NCBI RefSeq assembly: GCF_011455875.1
Contig: NZ_CP015031.1
Coordinates: 62,001-126,000 of the forward strand
Direction: 5' to 3'
DNA from: Basfia succiniciproducens
Lineage (GTDB): Bacteria; Pseudomonadota; Gammaproteobacteria; Enterobacterales; Pasteurellaceae
Length of the DNA: 64,000 nt
Shown piece by piece: positions 1-9,972 of this stretch. The notes beneath the pieces are model-generated. The model saw nothing but the letters and a program-made list of their open reading frames with translations. It was not told the origin of the DNA and ran no database searches. The translations under genes were made by a program, and so were the position numbers. Numbering within the stretch: the first letter of the stretch is position 1; every line of letters starts with the position of its first letter.

Positions 1-1392
1 ATCAGCAAAGTGAAAGCAATCGCCGAAAACCGTTTGGGTGACGCATACCGTATCACTGAAAAACAAGTGCGTTACGAACAAATCGACGCCATTAAAGCGG
101 ATGTGATTGCACAAATCACAGCGGAAGATGAAGAAGTTAGCGAAGGCAAAATCGTTGATATTTTCACCGCACTTGAAAGCCAAATCGTGCGCGGACGTAT
201 CATTGCCGGCGAACCGCGTATCGACGGTCGTACCGTTGACACGGTGCGCGCCTTAGACATTTGCACCGGCGTGTTGCCGCGCACCCACGGTTCGGCAATT
301 TTTACCCGTGGTGAAACCCAATCATTAGCGGTGGTTACCTTAGGTACGGAACGCGATGCGCAAATTCTTGATGAATTAACGGGCGAACGCCAGGATACTT
401 TCTTATTCCACTACAATTTCCCTCCGTATTCTGTAGGTGAAACGGGTCGTGTCGGTTCGCCGAAACGTCGTGAGATCGGTCACGGTCGTTTAGCTAAACG
501 TGGTGTGGCTGCTGTAATGCCAAGCATCAGCGAATTCCCGTATGTGGTTCGCGTAGTGTCTGAAATCACCGAATCAAACGGTTCTTCATCAATGGCGTCT
601 GTTTGCGGCGCATCATTGGCGTTGATGGATGCCGGTGTGCCGGTTAAATCCGCCGTAGCGGGTATCGCCATGGGCTTGGTGAAAGAAGACGATAAATTTG
701 TGGTGCTTTCCGACATTTTAGGTGACGAAGACCATTTAGGCGATATGGACTTCAAAGTAGCGGGTACCCGTACCGGTGTGACTGCACTTCAAATGGATAT
801 TAAAATCGAAGGTATTACGCCGGAAATTATGCAAATTGCTTTGAACCAGGCGAAAAGTGCGCGTATGCACATTTTAGGTGTAATGGAACAAGCGATTTCG
901 GCGCCACGTGCGGAAATTTCCGAATTCGCACCGCGTATTTACACCATGAAAATCGATCCGAAGAAAATCAAAGACGTGATTGGTAAAGGTGGTGCGACAA
1001 TTCGTGCGTTAACCGAAGAAACCGGTACCTCTATCGATATTGATGATGACGGTACGGTGAAAATCGCCGCTGTTGACGGCAATGCGGTGAAAACCGTGAT
1101 GGCGCGGATTGAAGACATTATCGCCGAAGTGGAAGCGGGCTCGGTTTACACCGGTAAAGTGACCCGTCTTGCGGATTTCGGCGCTTTCGTGGCTATCGTT
1201 GGCAACAAAGAAGGATTAGTTCATATTTCTCAAATTGCGGAAGAACGCGTTGAGAAAGTAAGTGATTATCTTCAAGTCGGTCAAGAAGTTCAGGTTAAAG
1301 TGGTGGAAATCGATCGTCAGGGTCGTATCCGTTTAACTATGAGAGACCTTGGTTCAAAAGAAGAATCTCAAGAACAATCTGTTGAACAATAG
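1..1392 (+). CDS. pnp: polyribonucleotide nucleotidyltransferase (PNPase), 5' end missing
   Basis: PNPase degrades RNA 3'->5' by phosphorolysis and is part of the RNA degradosome in the cytoplasm. The reading frame is open from base 1, so the gene is cut by the window edge; 463 residues are visible against about 711 in E. coli, so the first RNase PH domain is mostly missing. Seen here: the second RNase PH-like domain (motif [14 protein letters not shown], the [11 protein letters not shown] loop, and the acidic [14 protein letters not shown] segment that holds the metal-binding aspartates), then a KH domain ([10 protein letters not shown], GxxG loop) and a C-terminal S1 domain ([13 protein letters not shown] to RLTMRD). 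The GTG at base 10 is an internal codon, not the start. It is followed by a hairpin terminator and then nlpI and deaD, the same order as in E. coli. Confidence 0.97.
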   Translation: MSKVKAIAENRLGDAYRITEKQVRYEQIDAIKADVIAQITAEDEEVSEGKIVDIFTALESQIVRGRIIAGEPRIDGRTVDTVRALDICTGVLPRTHGSAIFTRGETQSLAVVTLGTERDAQILDELTGERQDTFLFHYNFPPYSVGETGRVGSPKRREIGHGRLAKRGVAAVMPSISEFPYVVRVVSEITESNGSSSMASVCGASLALMDAGVPVKSAVAGIAMGLVKEDDKFVVLSDILGDEDHLGDMDFKVAGTRTGVTALQMDIKIEGITPEIMQIALNQAKSARMHILGVMEQAISAPRAEISEFAPRIYTMKIDPKKIKDVIGKGGATIRALTEETGTSIDIDDDGTVKIAAVDGNAVKTVMARIEDIIAEVEAGSVYTGKVTRLADFGAFVAIVGNKEGLVHISQIAEERVEKVSDYLQVGQEVQVKVVEIDRQGRIRLTMRDLGSKEESQEQSVEQ

Positions 1393-1408
1393 TAATTCTA
1401 AAGTTAAT

Positions 1409-1434
1409 AAATAACCGGAGTTAACCGGTTATTT
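1409..1434 (+). terminator. terminator after pnp
   Basis: Perfect 10-bp inverted repeat AAATAACCGG / CCGGTTATTT with a 6-nt loop, 17 nt after the pnp stop, ending in a short T-rich stretch. No long U-tract, so termination may be partial. Confidence 0.7.
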
Positions 1435-1487
1435 ATCCTTTGTGAGATGTAGGTAAATTTTACCGACATAAAAATTTGTATTTTTCT

Positions 1488-1520
1488 ACCGCACTTTTAT
1501 TATTTATTATAAAGTGCGGT
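1488..1520. repeat. inverted pair of uptake signal sequences
   Basis: ACCGCACTTT at 1488-1497 and AAAGTGCGGT at 1511-1520 face each other across 13 nt in the pnp-nlpI gap. Such paired uptake signals can fold as a hairpin and act as a second terminator between pnp and nlpI. Confidence 0.75.
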
Positions 1521-1571
1521 CATAAATTTAACATTTTTATCTCACTTTTGTCTGGCTAGGGCTTATCGGCA

Positions 1572-2546
1572 ATGATACAACTGAAAAAGTTGTTTAACTT
1601 CGTAGTATTCTTACCCGGTTTATTTTTTGCATTTGCATTATCCGGCTGTGTTAATGGCGCGGATGATGTTTTTGTGTCTAAAAATAAAATTATCCTCGGT
1701 GAACAATACCCAAATGTGCATTTTGATCAGGAAGTGATGATTGTGCGCATTAGTCAAATGCTGATTATCGGACAATTAAGTAAAAATGAGCGAGCGGATC
1801 TTTATTTTGAACGGGGAGTACTATATGATAGCCTCGGTTTATGGGGGCTTGCCCGTTATGATTTTACTCAAGCCTTAGCATTGCAGCCGAGATCGCCTGC
1901 AATTTATAATTATTTAGGTCTATATTTGTTGTTGGATGAAGATTACGACAGTGCATTAGAAGCGTTTAATGCGGTGTTGGAATTAGATCCGAATTATGAT
2001 TATACCTATTTAAACCGTGGTTTAGATTTCTATTATATGGAACGTTACAACCTTGCTCAGCAGGATTTATTAAAATTCTACGAAGCAAAAAAAGACGATC
2101 CTTATCGCGCGTTATGGTTATATATTAACGAATTGAAATTCAAACCAAATGAGGCAACACAAAATTTGGCTCGGAGAGCGAAAGATCTTTCCACCGAATA
2201 CTGGGGAACCTATATTGTTCAGTATTACCTGAACGAGATTTCTGTTAAAGACCTTTTAGACAAAGCGAAAGTTTTTGTTGATCCGCAGTCTTCGCAATAT
2301 GCGGAAATTTTAACAGAAACTTACTTTTATCTAGCAAAACAAAAACTCAATGCAGGCCATGCGGAAGAAGCGGAAACGTTGTTTAAATTAGCCATGGCGA
2401 ATCAGGTGTATAACTTTGTTGAGTATCGTTTTGCTTTGTTTGAGCTCGCTAAATTAAAGACAAATAGCGAACAAACGGAACAAGCTGTTGTACAAAGAGT
2501 GAAAACAACTCAGGCGCCGAATTCGAAGGAATTAGATGCCGAGTAA
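1572..2546 (+). CDS. nlpI: lipoprotein NlpI, TPR-repeat adaptor
   Basis: NlpI is an outer-membrane lipoprotein that scaffolds peptidoglycan hydrolases and the protease Prc, affecting cell-wall growth. The N-terminus has a hydrophobic signal and a lipobox LSGC with the lipidated cysteine at residue 26. The rest is helical with TPR repeats, for example ADLYFERGVLYDSLGLWGLA, PAIYNYLGLYLLLDEDYDSA and YTYLNRGLDFYYMERYNLA at about residues 75-180. At 324 residues it is about 30 longer than the E. coli protein. The position between pnp and deaD is the conserved gammaproteobacterial order, which supports the name. Confidence 0.92.
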   Translation: MIQLKKLFNFVVFLPGLFFAFALSGCVNGADDVFVSKNKIILGEQYPNVHFDQEVMIVRISQMLIIGQLSKNERADLYFERGVLYDSLGLWGLARYDFTQALALQPRSPAIYNYLGLYLLLDEDYDSALEAFNAVLELDPNYDYTYLNRGLDFYYMERYNLAQQDLLKFYEAKKDDPYRALWLYINELKFKPNEATQNLARRAKDLSTEYWGTYIVQYYLNEISVKDLLDKAKVFVDPQSSQYAEILTETYFYLAKQKLNAGHAEEAETLFKLAMANQVYNFVEYRFALFELAKLKTNSEQTEQAVVQRVKTTQAPNSKELDAE

Positions 2547-2630
2547 TTTACATACTCATTTTTTCTCAACAAATTTTATATACACAAAGAAAGCATTGAG
2601 CTTTCCTTACTTACTATTCGAGTATTTTTA

Positions 2631-4472
2631 ATGACTGAAACTAAAATCACTTTTGGGGATTTAGGCCTGCCTGAATTCATTCTTTCTGCTGTTTCCGACA
2701 TGGGGTTTGAAACGCCTTCACCAATTCAACAAGCATGTATTCCGCATTTATTAAACGGTCGTGACGTGTTAGGTATGGCGCAAACCGGTAGCGGTAAAAC
2801 GGCGGCATTCTCACTTCCATTGTTAGCGCAAATTGATATAGAAGAAAAACATCCGCAAATGCTGGTGATGGCGCCAACCCGTGAGCTTGCAATTCAGGTA
2901 GCGGAAGCTTGTGAACTATTTACTAAAAATGCAAAAGGTGTTCACATTGCGACACTTTATGGCGGTCAACGCTATGACATCCAATTACGCGCATTACGCC
3001 AGGGCGCACAGGTTGTAGTCGGAACACCGGGCCGTATTTTAGATCATATCCGCCGCGGCACCTTAAATCTTTCCGAGTTAAAGTTCATCGTATTGGATGA
3101 AGCGGACGAAATGCTGCGTATGGGCTTTATTGATGATGTGGAAACCGTGATGGCGGAATTGCCGGCACAACATCAAACCGCGCTTTTCTCGGCAACCATG
3201 CCGGAACCGATTCGCCGTATAACCAAACGTTTTATGACGGATCCGCAAGAGGTAAAAATTCAATCTACTCAACGCACTAATCCGGATATTGCGCAAAGTT
3301 GTTGGTATGTGCGCGGTTATCGTAAAAATGAAGCCTTGTTGCGTTTTCTTGAAGTGGAAGATTTTGATGGAGCCATTATCTTTACCCGCACTAAGACCGG
3401 TACTTTAGACGTTACCGAACTATTGGAAAAACACGGTTTCCGTGCCGCCGCATTAAACGGCGATATGACTCAGCAACTGCGCGAACAGACTTTAGATCGC
3501 CTACGTAACGGTAGCCTGGATATTTTAGTGGCGACAGACGTTGCCGCTCGCGGTTTGGACGTTGAACGTATTAGTTTGGTGGTAAATTATGATATTCCGT
3601 TAGATGCGGAATCTTACGTTCACCGCATCGGTCGTACCGGTCGCGCGGGTCGTTCCGGTAGCGCAATTTTGTTTGTAGAGCCGCGCGAACGCCGTTTGTT
3701 AAGTAATATCGAACGTTTAATGAAAAAACCGATTGAAGAAGTGGACGTACCGAATCACGAAGCGTTACAGGCTCGCCGTCGTGAAAAATTCAAAGCGAAA
3801 ATTACCAAACAATTGGAACATCATGATTTAGAACAATATCGTTTATTATTAGAAGGTCTGTTTACTCCGGATCAGGATCAGGAAGACATTGCGGCCGCAA
3901 TGTTGATGTTATTACAAGGCAAACAGAAATTAATTCTTCCGCCTGAGCCGCCGATGGAAAAACGCGGTCGCCGCGAACGTGATGATCGTCGCGGAGAGCG
4001 AGGTGATCGTCGTGAACGTCGTCCGGAAGAGCGCCGCGGTTACGGCAATCCTCAACCGATGGATTTATACCGTATTGAAGTCGGTCGTGCGGACGGTGTT
4101 GATGTTCGTCATATTGTCGGTGCGATTGCCAACGAAGGCGATATTAACAGCCGTAATATCGGTCATATTAAACTTTATGATGAATATTCAACGGTAGAAT
4201 TACCACAAGGTATGCCGAAAGAATTATTACAGGTTTTCGGTAAGGCTCGTGTGTTAAATAAACAAATGCGTATGACATTTGTAAGTGAAGCCGGTGAAAC
4301 CGTAGGTCGTGAACGTCATGAAGGTCGCCGTAATGATCGTCGTGATAACGGTTTTAGACGTGAAGAACGTCGCTTTAATGACAGAGGAAACCGCGCTTTT
4401 AATGAGCGGGCGCCTCGCAGAGAGTTCAGAGAACGTAATGATCGCAGAGACCGTAGGGATCGTCGCAGTTAA
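2631..4472 (+). CDS. deaD: DEAD-box RNA helicase DeaD/CsdA
   Basis: An ATP-dependent RNA helicase that helps 50S ribosome assembly and unwinds structured RNA, especially in the cold. All helicase motifs are visible in order: Q motif (PSPIQQ), [25 protein letters not shown], then ARGLD and [10 protein letters not shown] in the second RecA domain. A DbpA-like RNA-binding domain lies near residues 480-550 ([20 protein letters not shown]) and the last 60 residues are an R/D/E-rich basic tail (repeated RRDRR-type segments), typical of CsdA rather than RhlB or SrmB. 613 residues is close to the E. coli length. A strong terminator follows 9 nt after the stop. Confidence 0.96.
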   Translation: MTETKITFGDLGLPEFILSAVSDMGFETPSPIQQACIPHLLNGRDVLGMAQTGSGKTAAFSLPLLAQIDIEEKHPQMLVMAPTRELAIQVAEACELFTKNAKGVHIATLYGGQRYDIQLRALRQGAQVVVGTPGRILDHIRRGTLNLSELKFIVLDEADEMLRMGFIDDVETVMAELPAQHQTALFSATMPEPIRRITKRFMTDPQEVKIQSTQRTNPDIAQSCWYVRGYRKNEALLRFLEVEDFDGAIIFTRTKTGTLDVTELLEKHGFRAAALNGDMTQQLREQTLDRLRNGSLDILVATDVAARGLDVERISLVVNYDIPLDAESYVHRIGRTGRAGRSGSAILFVEPRERRLLSNIERLMKKPIEEVDVPNHEALQARRREKFKAKITKQLEHHDLEQYRLLLEGLFTPDQDQEDIAAAMLMLLQGKQKLILPPEPPMEKRGRRERDDRRGERGDRRERRPEERRGYGNPQPMDLYRIEVGRADGVDVRHIVGAIANEGDINSRNIGHIKLYDEYSTVELPQGMPKELLQVFGKARVLNKQMRMTFVSEAGETVGRERHEGRRNDRRDNGFRREERRFNDRGNRAFNERAPRREFRERNDRRDRRDRRS

Positions 4473-4481
4473 TAGCTGACA

Positions 4482-4513
4482 ACAAATAAAGGAGCCAAGG
4501 CTCCTTTATTTGT
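4482..4513 (+). terminator. terminator after deaD
   Basis: Perfect 15-bp stem ACAAATAAAGGAGCC / GGCTCCTTTATTTGT with only AA between the arms (some arm bases must open to form the loop). The A-rich and T-rich sides make it usable from both strands. Confidence 0.85.
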
Positions 4514-4603
4514 GTTTGACGGCAAATTATTTGTCAGGACGAGTAAAAAACTTTCGGATTTTTGACCGCACTTTTAACAGATTAAAATTTTCAGCAAGCA
4601 TAA

Positions 4604-4623
4604 AGGCGCTTAATTAAGCGCCT
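4604..4623 (-). terminator. palindrome after sulP, probable terminator
   Basis: Perfect 20-bp palindrome AGGCGCTTAATTAAGCGCCT just beyond the sulP stop codon. On the minus strand it is followed by TTTATGCTT, a weak U-tract. Confidence 0.6.
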
Positions 4624-4631
4624 AAACTTGT

Positions 4632-6386
4632 TTACTCTTCAGATTTTTTATCTTCCGCTTCAACCAAACGAATTTTATTATAGGTTTCTTTTAAGTCGGT
4701 GCTGAAATTAATTTTCTGAATTTCTGTCAGCATATTTGATTTTACAATCATACGTAGCGGCTGGAATTGCATATTACACATATATAGCTCCTGGTGCGGA
4801 AGCATATGCTGAACAAATCTCGTTAAGGCATGAATTCCCCCGGCATCCAAAACCGTTACCGCACTGCATTGCAGTACAATATGTCTGATTTCATGATCCG
4901 TATGCACGGTTTTTTCATGTAAATCGGCGAATAAATTATCCGCGGCGGCGAAGAATAACGGACCGCTGATACGATAAACCAATACGTCGTCCAAATCTTC
5001 AGGATGTGCGATTTCAAAGGATTTAGTCATTTCCGCAATAGTACGGATAAATAACAAGCTGGCTAATAGCACGCCCACGCTAATGGCGATAACCATATCG
5101 AAAATAACGGTTAATACTAAACAGGTCGTTAAAACGGCAATTTCATTTCTACCGGAACGACGGGCTAAATGGATAATTTGCGGTACGTTTGCCATATTCC
5201 ATGCCACCATCAACAACAATGCCGCCATTGAGGATAGGGGGAGATAGGACAGTGCGCCGGCAAAAAACAGTAAAGCGAACAGTACTAATAAGGCGTGCAC
5301 GATACTTGCAATCGGCGATTGTCCGCCGGCTTTTACGTTAGCCGCAGAGCGGGCGATAGCCGCAGTTGCGGTGATACCGCCTAAAAACGGTGCGGCAATA
5401 TTACCTAAGCCTTGTGCTAATAATTCGTTATTGGAATGGTGTTTGGTGTCCGTCATATTATCCAATACGACCGCGCATAATAAAGACTCAATCGCCCCTA
5501 AAACCGCCATGGAGAATGCCGCCGGCAATATATTTTGGATGATAGCGAAGTTCCATTCAATCACTTCGCCTTGGGCGTTAGGTATGTTCCAAGGTAAGGC
5601 AAATTGCGGTAATACGCTCGGGATACCATGACCGGTGGAGCCGTCCGGTAAGGTATATTCAAAAGCGGAACCGATACTGGCAACATGATAACCGAAGTGA
5701 ATTAATACTAAGGATAATAAGGTACCGATAATTACCGCCGGTAAATGACCGGGAACCGGCAAACGTAATTTATGCCAGTTAATCAGCACTAATAAAGTTA
5801 CGATACCGACCATAGCATCCGCCCAGTTAATTGTCGGTAAGGCGGTAATAATAGCCTGAACTTTGCCGATATAATGCTCCGGCATTTTATCTATGGTTAA
5901 GCCGAAAAAATCTTTAATTTGCAGTGTGCCGATAGTGATACCGATACCGCAGGTAAAGCCAAGAGTCACCGGCAACGGAATGTATTCAATTAACCGCCCC
6001 AAACGGAATAACGCCATAATGACCAAAATAATACCTGATAATAAGGTTGCCATTAATAAGCCGCTAAGACCGAACTGCTGGGTAACCGGATAGAGAATTA
6101 CCACAAAAGCCGCAGTCGGACCCGAAATATTAAAACGGGAACCGCCCGCCAGCGCAATAATAATCCCAGCTACGATAGCGGTATAAAGGCCGTGCTGCGG
6201 CGGTACGCCACTTGCAATTGCCAATGCCATTGAAAGCGGAATGGCAATTACGCCGACGGTTAAACCCGCAATAATATCTTTAACTAATTTTTGTGTTGTA
6301 TAGCCTTCACGGAAGCTATCTTTTAAAGCACTAAAAGGTCTGACCGCAAGAAAGACGTTTTTAGTGATAAACCATTTTTTTAACAT
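4632..6386 (-). CDS. SulP-family anion transporter with STAS domain
   Basis: Inner-membrane SLC26/SulP transporter for an inorganic or organic anion (sulfate, bicarbonate or a dicarboxylate; the substrate cannot be read from sequence). The N-terminal two thirds hold about 12 hydrophobic segments with the family signatures [19 protein letters not shown] and [13 protein letters not shown] cytoplasmic STAS domain follows (about residues 460-560: [29 protein letters not shown]). I chose the ATG at 6386 ([10 protein letters not shown], 584 residues). A GTG at 6449 in the same frame has a good AGGAG 6 nt upstream and would add 21 residues of low-complexity sequence; a short upstream frame uses the same Shine-Dalgarno (see 6380-6451). 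No partner genes lie beside it. Confidence 0.88.
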   Translation of the reverse strand: MLKKWFITKNVFLAVRPFSALKDSFREGYTTQKLVKDIIAGLTVGVIAIPLSMALAIASGVPPQHGLYTAIVAGIIIALAGGSRFNISGPTAAFVVILYPVTQQFGLSGLLMATLLSGIILVIMALFRLGRLIEYIPLPVTLGFTCGIGITIGTLQIKDFFGLTIDKMPEHYIGKVQAIITALPTINWADAMVGIVTLLVLINWHKLRLPVPGHLPAVIIGTLLSLVLIHFGYHVASIGSAFEYTLPDGSTGHGIPSVLPQFALPWNIPNAQGEVIEWNFAIIQNILPAAFSMAVLGAIESLLCAVVLDNMTDTKHHSNNELLAQGLGNIAAPFLGGITATAAIARSAANVKAGGQSPIASIVHALLVLFALLFFAGALSYLPLSSMAALLLMVAWNMANVPQIIHLARRSGRNEIAVLTTCLVLTVIFDMVIAISVGVLLASLLFIRTIAEMTKSFEIAHPEDLDDVLVYRISGPLFFAAADNLFADLHEKTVHTDHEIRHIVLQCSAVTVLDAGGIHALTRFVQHMLPHQELYMCNMQFQPLRMIVKSNMLTEIQKINFSTDLKETYNKIRLVEAEDKKSEE

Positions 6387-6451
6387 AGAAATCCGAATAT
6401 AAATTGAACAAAATGAAAGGCATCTGTAAAAAAACAGACGAACTTGCACAT
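6380..6451 (-). CDS. possible 23-codon leader peptide overlapping the sulP start
   Basis: A small frame starts with ATG at 6451 behind AGGAG (6456-6460, 4-nt spacing) and ends with TAA at 6380-6382, overlapping the sulP ATG at 6384-6386 by 7 nt. The predicted peptide begins MCKFVCFF and has 8 Phe and 3 Cys in 23 residues. The overlap would allow translational coupling to sulP. The Phe richness partly reflects T-rich DNA, and the same Shine-Dalgarno could instead serve the in-frame GTG of sulP, so this is only a candidate. Confidence 0.3.
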   Translation of the reverse strand: MCKFVCFFTDAFHFVQFIFGFLC

Positions 6452-6508
6452 TTTACTCCTATTTTGGTTATATATTAATAAGCTAGCTCAATAAAAAACA
6501 AAAAAAAC

Positions 6509-6537
6509 TTGACGAAGGGACAATAAATTCTTATAGT
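6509..6537 (+). promoter_or_regulatory. sigma-70 promoter of the tRNA-Ser gene
   Basis: TTGACG at 6509-6514, 17-bp spacer, TATAGT at 6532-6537, about 30 bp before the mature tRNA start. Both hexamers are one base from consensus. Confidence 0.75.
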
Positions 6538-6567
6538 TCTGCCACCTGTTATTCAACAGCCCAAAAC

Positions 6568-6657
6568 GGTGAGATGTCCGAGTGGTTGAAGGAGCACGCC
6601 TGGAAAGCGTGTATGTGCGAAAGTGCATCGGGGGTTCGAATCCCCCTCTCACCGCCA
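6568..6657 (+). tRNA. tRNA-Ser (anticodon GGA)
   Basis: 90 nt including an encoded CCA. The acceptor arms GGTGAGA and TCTCACC pair, the anticodon arm CACGC-CTGGAAA-GCGTG gives anticodon GGA (reads UCC/UCU), there is a long variable arm as in class II tRNAs, and the T arm GGGGG-TTCGAAT-CCCCC is perfect. It stands alone with its own promoter. Confidence 0.97.
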
Positions 6658-6933
6658 TTCAAATTTTCTGCTTTAATTTCTTCTGAATTTTTCAAATATT
6701 TTAGGCGATAATGTGGCCGTTTATAAAAGATAAACAGCTTCTGTTGTTCCGTATTTAGAAATTTTTAAAAAACCGACCGCACTTTTCTATTCGTATATCG
6801 ATAATTCGATTATTAGAATTTTTCATAAAAATTAAAAAATCCTTTCATTTGATTTATAGTTGCATAATTTTCTATATTAAGTATTATTTCGCGCTCGTAT
6901 TGCATTAGCTTTAGATAATGTAATGTTTTTAGT

Positions 6934-6964
6934 TTGGGTTCCCTCCCCCCAATTTCCAAAAAGG
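6934..6964 (+). promoter_or_regulatory. preQ1-I riboswitch in front of yhhQ
   Basis: The leader folds like class I preQ1 aptamers: P1 stem TTGGG (6934-6938) / CCCAA (6948-6952), a C-rich loop TTCCCTCCC (6939-6947), then TTTCC and the A-rich tail AAAAAGG (6958-6964). The final GG can pair with loop cytosines as the pseudoknot P2. The AAGG of the tail is also the Shine-Dalgarno, 7 nt before the yhhQ ATG, so ligand binding should hide the ribosome site and lower translation of a preQ1/preQ0 importer. Confidence 0.8.
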
Positions 6965-6971
6965 TATTTCA

Positions 6972-7673
6972 ATGAAAACATCTCTTAGTATCTTTAATGA
7001 TCAACAAAAACGACGCGCGTTAATTTTAATCAGTTTATTTCATATTTTAATTATTGCCGCAAGTAACTATTTAGTGCAGGTTCCGTTTGAAATTCATTTG
7101 CCTTTCACCGCATTAGGTGCAAAAGAAAATTTTAGTTTTCACAGTACTTGGGGGACGATTACTTTTCCTTTTGTGTTTTTGGCGACGGATTTGACAGTTC
7201 GGATTTTCGGCGCGAAAGAGGCGCGTTGGATTGTATTTGCCGTTATGTTTCCGGCGTTAATCATCAGTTATGTGATTTCAACCTTATTTTCCGACGGACA
7301 ATATCAAAATATGTCGGCGCTGATGACCTTTAATAGCTTTGTATTCCGTATTGCGTTGGCGAGCTTCTGTGCTTATGCCTTTGGGCAATTACTTGATGTT
7401 TTTGTATTCAATCGTTTACGACGGTTAAAAACCTGGTGGATTGCGCCTTCGAGTTCTATGACTTTCGGCTCGTTAGCGGATACTTTCTTATTTTTTGCAG
7501 TGGCTTTTTATCAGTCTTCCGATCCGTTTATGGCGGAACATTGGGTCGAACTCGGGTTTGTGGATTATCTATTTAAATTATTTGTCGGCATTGTGCTGTT
7601 TGTACCTGCTTACGGCGTCGCCCTGAATTTTATCTTACGTAATGTGTTGGGGATAACACCGCAACACAGTTAA
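6972..7673 (+). CDS. yhhQ: queuosine precursor transporter YhhQ
   Basis: Inner-membrane protein of the YhhQ/QPTR family that imports preQ0 or preQ1 for making queuosine in tRNA. 233 residues with about six hydrophobic segments; family features include LPFTALGAKENFSFHSTWGTITFPFVFLATDLTVRIFG split over the first half (a polar motif FVFLATDLTVRIFG is visible) and GSLADTFLFFAVAFY later. The start is fixed by the AAGG 7 nt upstream, which belongs to a preQ1-I aptamer; the riboswitch and the protein family support each other. It is followed after 25 nt by an MFS gene that may be read from the same transcript. Confidence 0.92.
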   Translation: MKTSLSIFNDQQKRRALILISLFHILIIAASNYLVQVPFEIHLPFTALGAKENFSFHSTWGTITFPFVFLATDLTVRIFGAKEARWIVFAVMFPALIISYVISTLFSDGQYQNMSALMTFNSFVFRIALASFCAYAFGQLLDVFVFNRLRRLKTWWIAPSSSMTFGSLADTFLFFAVAFYQSSDPFMAEHWVELGFVDYLFKLFVGIVLFVPAYGVALNFILRNVLGITPQHS

Positions 7674-7698
7674 ACTGAAAACTATAGAAGGAACCATC

Positions 7699-9006
7699 AT
7701 GAATTTGAGAGAACATATTGATAATAATCCAATGTCTGCATACCAATGGACTGTTGTAATCATTGCGGCGATTATGAATTTACTTGATGGTTTCGATGTT
7801 TTAGCGCTGGCTTTTACTGCAACGGCAATTCGCGGAGATTTAGGTTTAAGCGGTGCCGAATTGGGCTACTTATTCAGTGCCGGTTTATTGGGGATGGCTG
7901 CAGGTTCCTTATTTTTAGCGCCTTTAGCGGATAAAATAGGACGTCGCCCGTTATTATTGATTTCAGTCACTTTATCGGCGCTGGGAATGTTAGGTTCCGC
8001 TTATAGTGCGAGCTACGGCGCATTAGGTTTTTGGCGTCTGATTACCGGCTTAGGAGTCGGCGGGATTTTGGTGGGAACAAACGTTCTGACCAGCGAATAT
8101 TCCTCGCGTAAATGGCGTAGTCTGGCAATTAGTATTTATGCTTCGGGATTCGGTATCGGCGCCGTACTTGGCGGTATGTTTGCGGTGGTTTTACAGGAAG
8201 AATACAGTTGGCATGCGGTGTTTTTGGCGGGCTTTATTCTAACCGCCGTCTGTTTAATTGTGTTACTTATCTGGCTGCCCGAATCCATTGATTTCTTAAT
8301 GACCCAACAGCCGCGCAATGCGCAGATCCGTTTAAATAAGATTACCAAAAAGATGGGATTGAAAGGGCAATGGACATTACCGGAAAAAGTTCTTGCTTCA
8401 GCAAGTAAATTGCCGCTTACGCAGTTGTTTAACAAAAATTATCGAAAATCCACCGCACTTATCTGGATCGCGTTTTTCGCTATCATGTTCTGTTATTACT
8501 TCGTCAGTTCATGGACACCGGCTTTACTAAAAGAGGCGGGCATGACGACGGAACAAAGCGTGAGTGTCGGCATGATGGTCTCGCTGGGCGGCACTTGCGG
8601 TTCCCTGCTTTACGGTTTACTGGCGAGCCGTTGGAAAGCAAAACAAATGTTAGTGCAATTTACCGTATTATCGGCTTTTTCAGTGATTATCTTTATTCTG
8701 TCTTCATCAATCCTGTGGTTGGCAATGCTGTTCGGTATTCTTGTAGGCGGCTTTATGAACGGCTGTATTAGCGGGCTTTATACGTTAAATCCAAGTATTT
8801 ATGCCGCTAATATCCGCAGCACAGGAGTGGGTTGGTCTATTGGTGTAGGGCGTATCGGGGCGATTCTTGCTCCCCTTGCCGCCGGTGTTTTATTGGATTA
8901 CGGCTGGGACAAACAAAGCCTGTATATAGGTGTCGGTTTCGTGCTGTTAATCGCCGCAATTGCTTTATCCCTATTGCGGATCAAAACAACATTAGTTAAA
9001 TGTTAA
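7699..9006 (+). CDS. MFS transporter, aromatic acid:H+ symporter (AAHS) type
   Basis: A 12-helix major facilitator carrier of 435 residues in the inner membrane. The first helix carries DGFDVLALAF, typical of the AAHS group (PcaK/BenK-like), the loop between helices 2 and 3 has DKIGRRPLL, and the sixth helix ends in LPESIDFL, another AAHS mark. The substrate is probably an aromatic or other carboxylic acid, but no catabolic genes lie nearby. The Shine-Dalgarno is GAAGGAA 7 nt before ATG. The uptake signal at 8452 lies inside the gene and is read as STALIW. Confidence 0.8.
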   Translation: MNLREHIDNNPMSAYQWTVVIIAAIMNLLDGFDVLALAFTATAIRGDLGLSGAELGYLFSAGLLGMAAGSLFLAPLADKIGRRPLLLISVTLSALGMLGSAYSASYGALGFWRLITGLGVGGILVGTNVLTSEYSSRKWRSLAISIYASGFGIGAVLGGMFAVVLQEEYSWHAVFLAGFILTAVCLIVLLIWLPESIDFLMTQQPRNAQIRLNKITKKMGLKGQWTLPEKVLASASKLPLTQLFNKNYRKSTALIWIAFFAIMFCYYFVSSWTPALLKEAGMTTEQSVSVGMMVSLGGTCGSLLYGLLASRWKAKQMLVQFTVLSAFSVIIFILSSSILWLAMLFGILVGGFMNGCISGLYTLNPSIYAANIRSTGVGWSIGVGRIGAILAPLAAGVLLDYGWDKQSLYIGVGFVLLIAAIALSLLRIKTTLVKC

Positions 9007-9108
9007 AATCTGTAAAATAATCCCTGTTGGCTATTGTTCAACAGGAATAAACGCGGTATATTCACCCTCGTTTTATTATTCTATTATCCAATCTAAGAGG
9101 GAAAATCC

Positions 9109-9336
9109 ATGGGCGGCATTAGCATTTGGCAATTACTTATTATTGTTGCAATTATTGTTTTACTTTTCGGTACTAAAAAATTACGTACTTTAGGTACGGA
9201 TTTGGGCGAATCGGTAAAAGGCTTCAAAAAAGCAATGAATGAAGATGATCCGAAAGATGCCGAATTCAAATCTTTAAATAAAGATGAATCCGCAACTGCC
9301 GGCTCTGAAAAAGTAAAAGACAAAGAGCAGGCTTAA
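9109..9336 (+). CDS. tatA: Sec-independent translocase subunit TatA
   Basis: TatA forms the size-flexible channel of the twin-arginine translocase. 75 residues: an N-terminal membrane helix ([20 protein letters not shown]), the conserved FG hinge before KKLRTLG, an amphipathic helix ending near FKKAMN, and a charged soluble tail. It heads tatA-tatB-tatC; tatB starts 3 nt after the stop. A likely Tat substrate, FtsP, is encoded 8 kb downstream. Confidence 0.95.
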   Translation: MGGISIWQLLIIVAIIVLLFGTKKLRTLGTDLGESVKGFKKAMNEDDPKDAEFKSLNKDESATAGSEKVKDKEQA

Positions 9337-9339
9337 TCC

Positions 9340-9954
9340 GTGTTTGACATCGGTTTTTCTGAATTACTTCTTATTTTTATTGTGGGCTTAGTGGTACTAG
9401 GCCCTCAACGTCTTCCTGTTGCGATTAGAACTGTAATGGGCTGGGTTCGTACTATTCGCGGATTAGCCGCGAATGTACAAAACGAGCTGGCTCAGGAGCT
9501 AAAATTACAGGAATTACAGGAAAGTATTAAAAAGGCGGAAAACCTCAATTTAAAAAATCTTTCGCCGGATCTCGCAAAAACGGTGGAAGAGTTAAAGGCT
9601 TCCGCTGAAAAAATGAAAGCGGATTTAGATAAAGCGGCGGCTGAAACCAACACGACGATTGATGAGCAAATTCAAATTCTGCGTGAAGAAAATGCGCAGA
9701 CTCAGTCTAATGACGTAGCAACATCGGATACCGTTGAAAAAAGCATTGCTGACGAATTCTCAATAAAAAATGATGAAAATCCTACCGCACTTTCTTCTGT
9801 CGTTTCTTCCGTGGACAGTATTCAAAACGGACAATCCGATTTGGAACTTGATGCGCAGGCGGAAGTGGATCGCCAGCTAGCGGCAATGATGGATAAATAT
9901 GCGCCGCCGGATGATGTTGCCGAGAACCCAATTTCTACAGAAAAAACTAGTTAA
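9340..9954 (+). CDS. tatB: Sec-independent translocase subunit TatB
   Basis: TatB binds TatC to form the receptor for twin-arginine signal peptides. It starts at a GTG ([22 protein letters not shown]), with the conserved Glu in the membrane helix and the GP hinge, followed by an amphipathic helix and a long charged coiled-coil region (about residues 45-130) and a variable acidic tail. 204 residues. The uptake signal at 9784 lies within the variable tail, where it costs little. Confidence 0.94.
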   Translation: MFDIGFSELLLIFIVGLVVLGPQRLPVAIRTVMGWVRTIRGLAANVQNELAQELKLQELQESIKKAENLNLKNLSPDLAKTVEELKASAEKMKADLDKAAAETNTTIDEQIQILREENAQTQSNDVATSDTVEKSIADEFSIKNDENPTALSSVVSSVDSIQNGQSDLELDAQAEVDRQLAAMMDKYAPPDDVAENPISTEKTS

Positions 9955-9972
9955 AGCAAGTAAGAGAACAAT

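Noticed and set aside
9023-9045. Inverted repeat CCTGTTG / CAACAGG after the MFS gene as a terminator
   Set aside because: Short stem, 9-nt loop and no T-tract; not strong enough to list.
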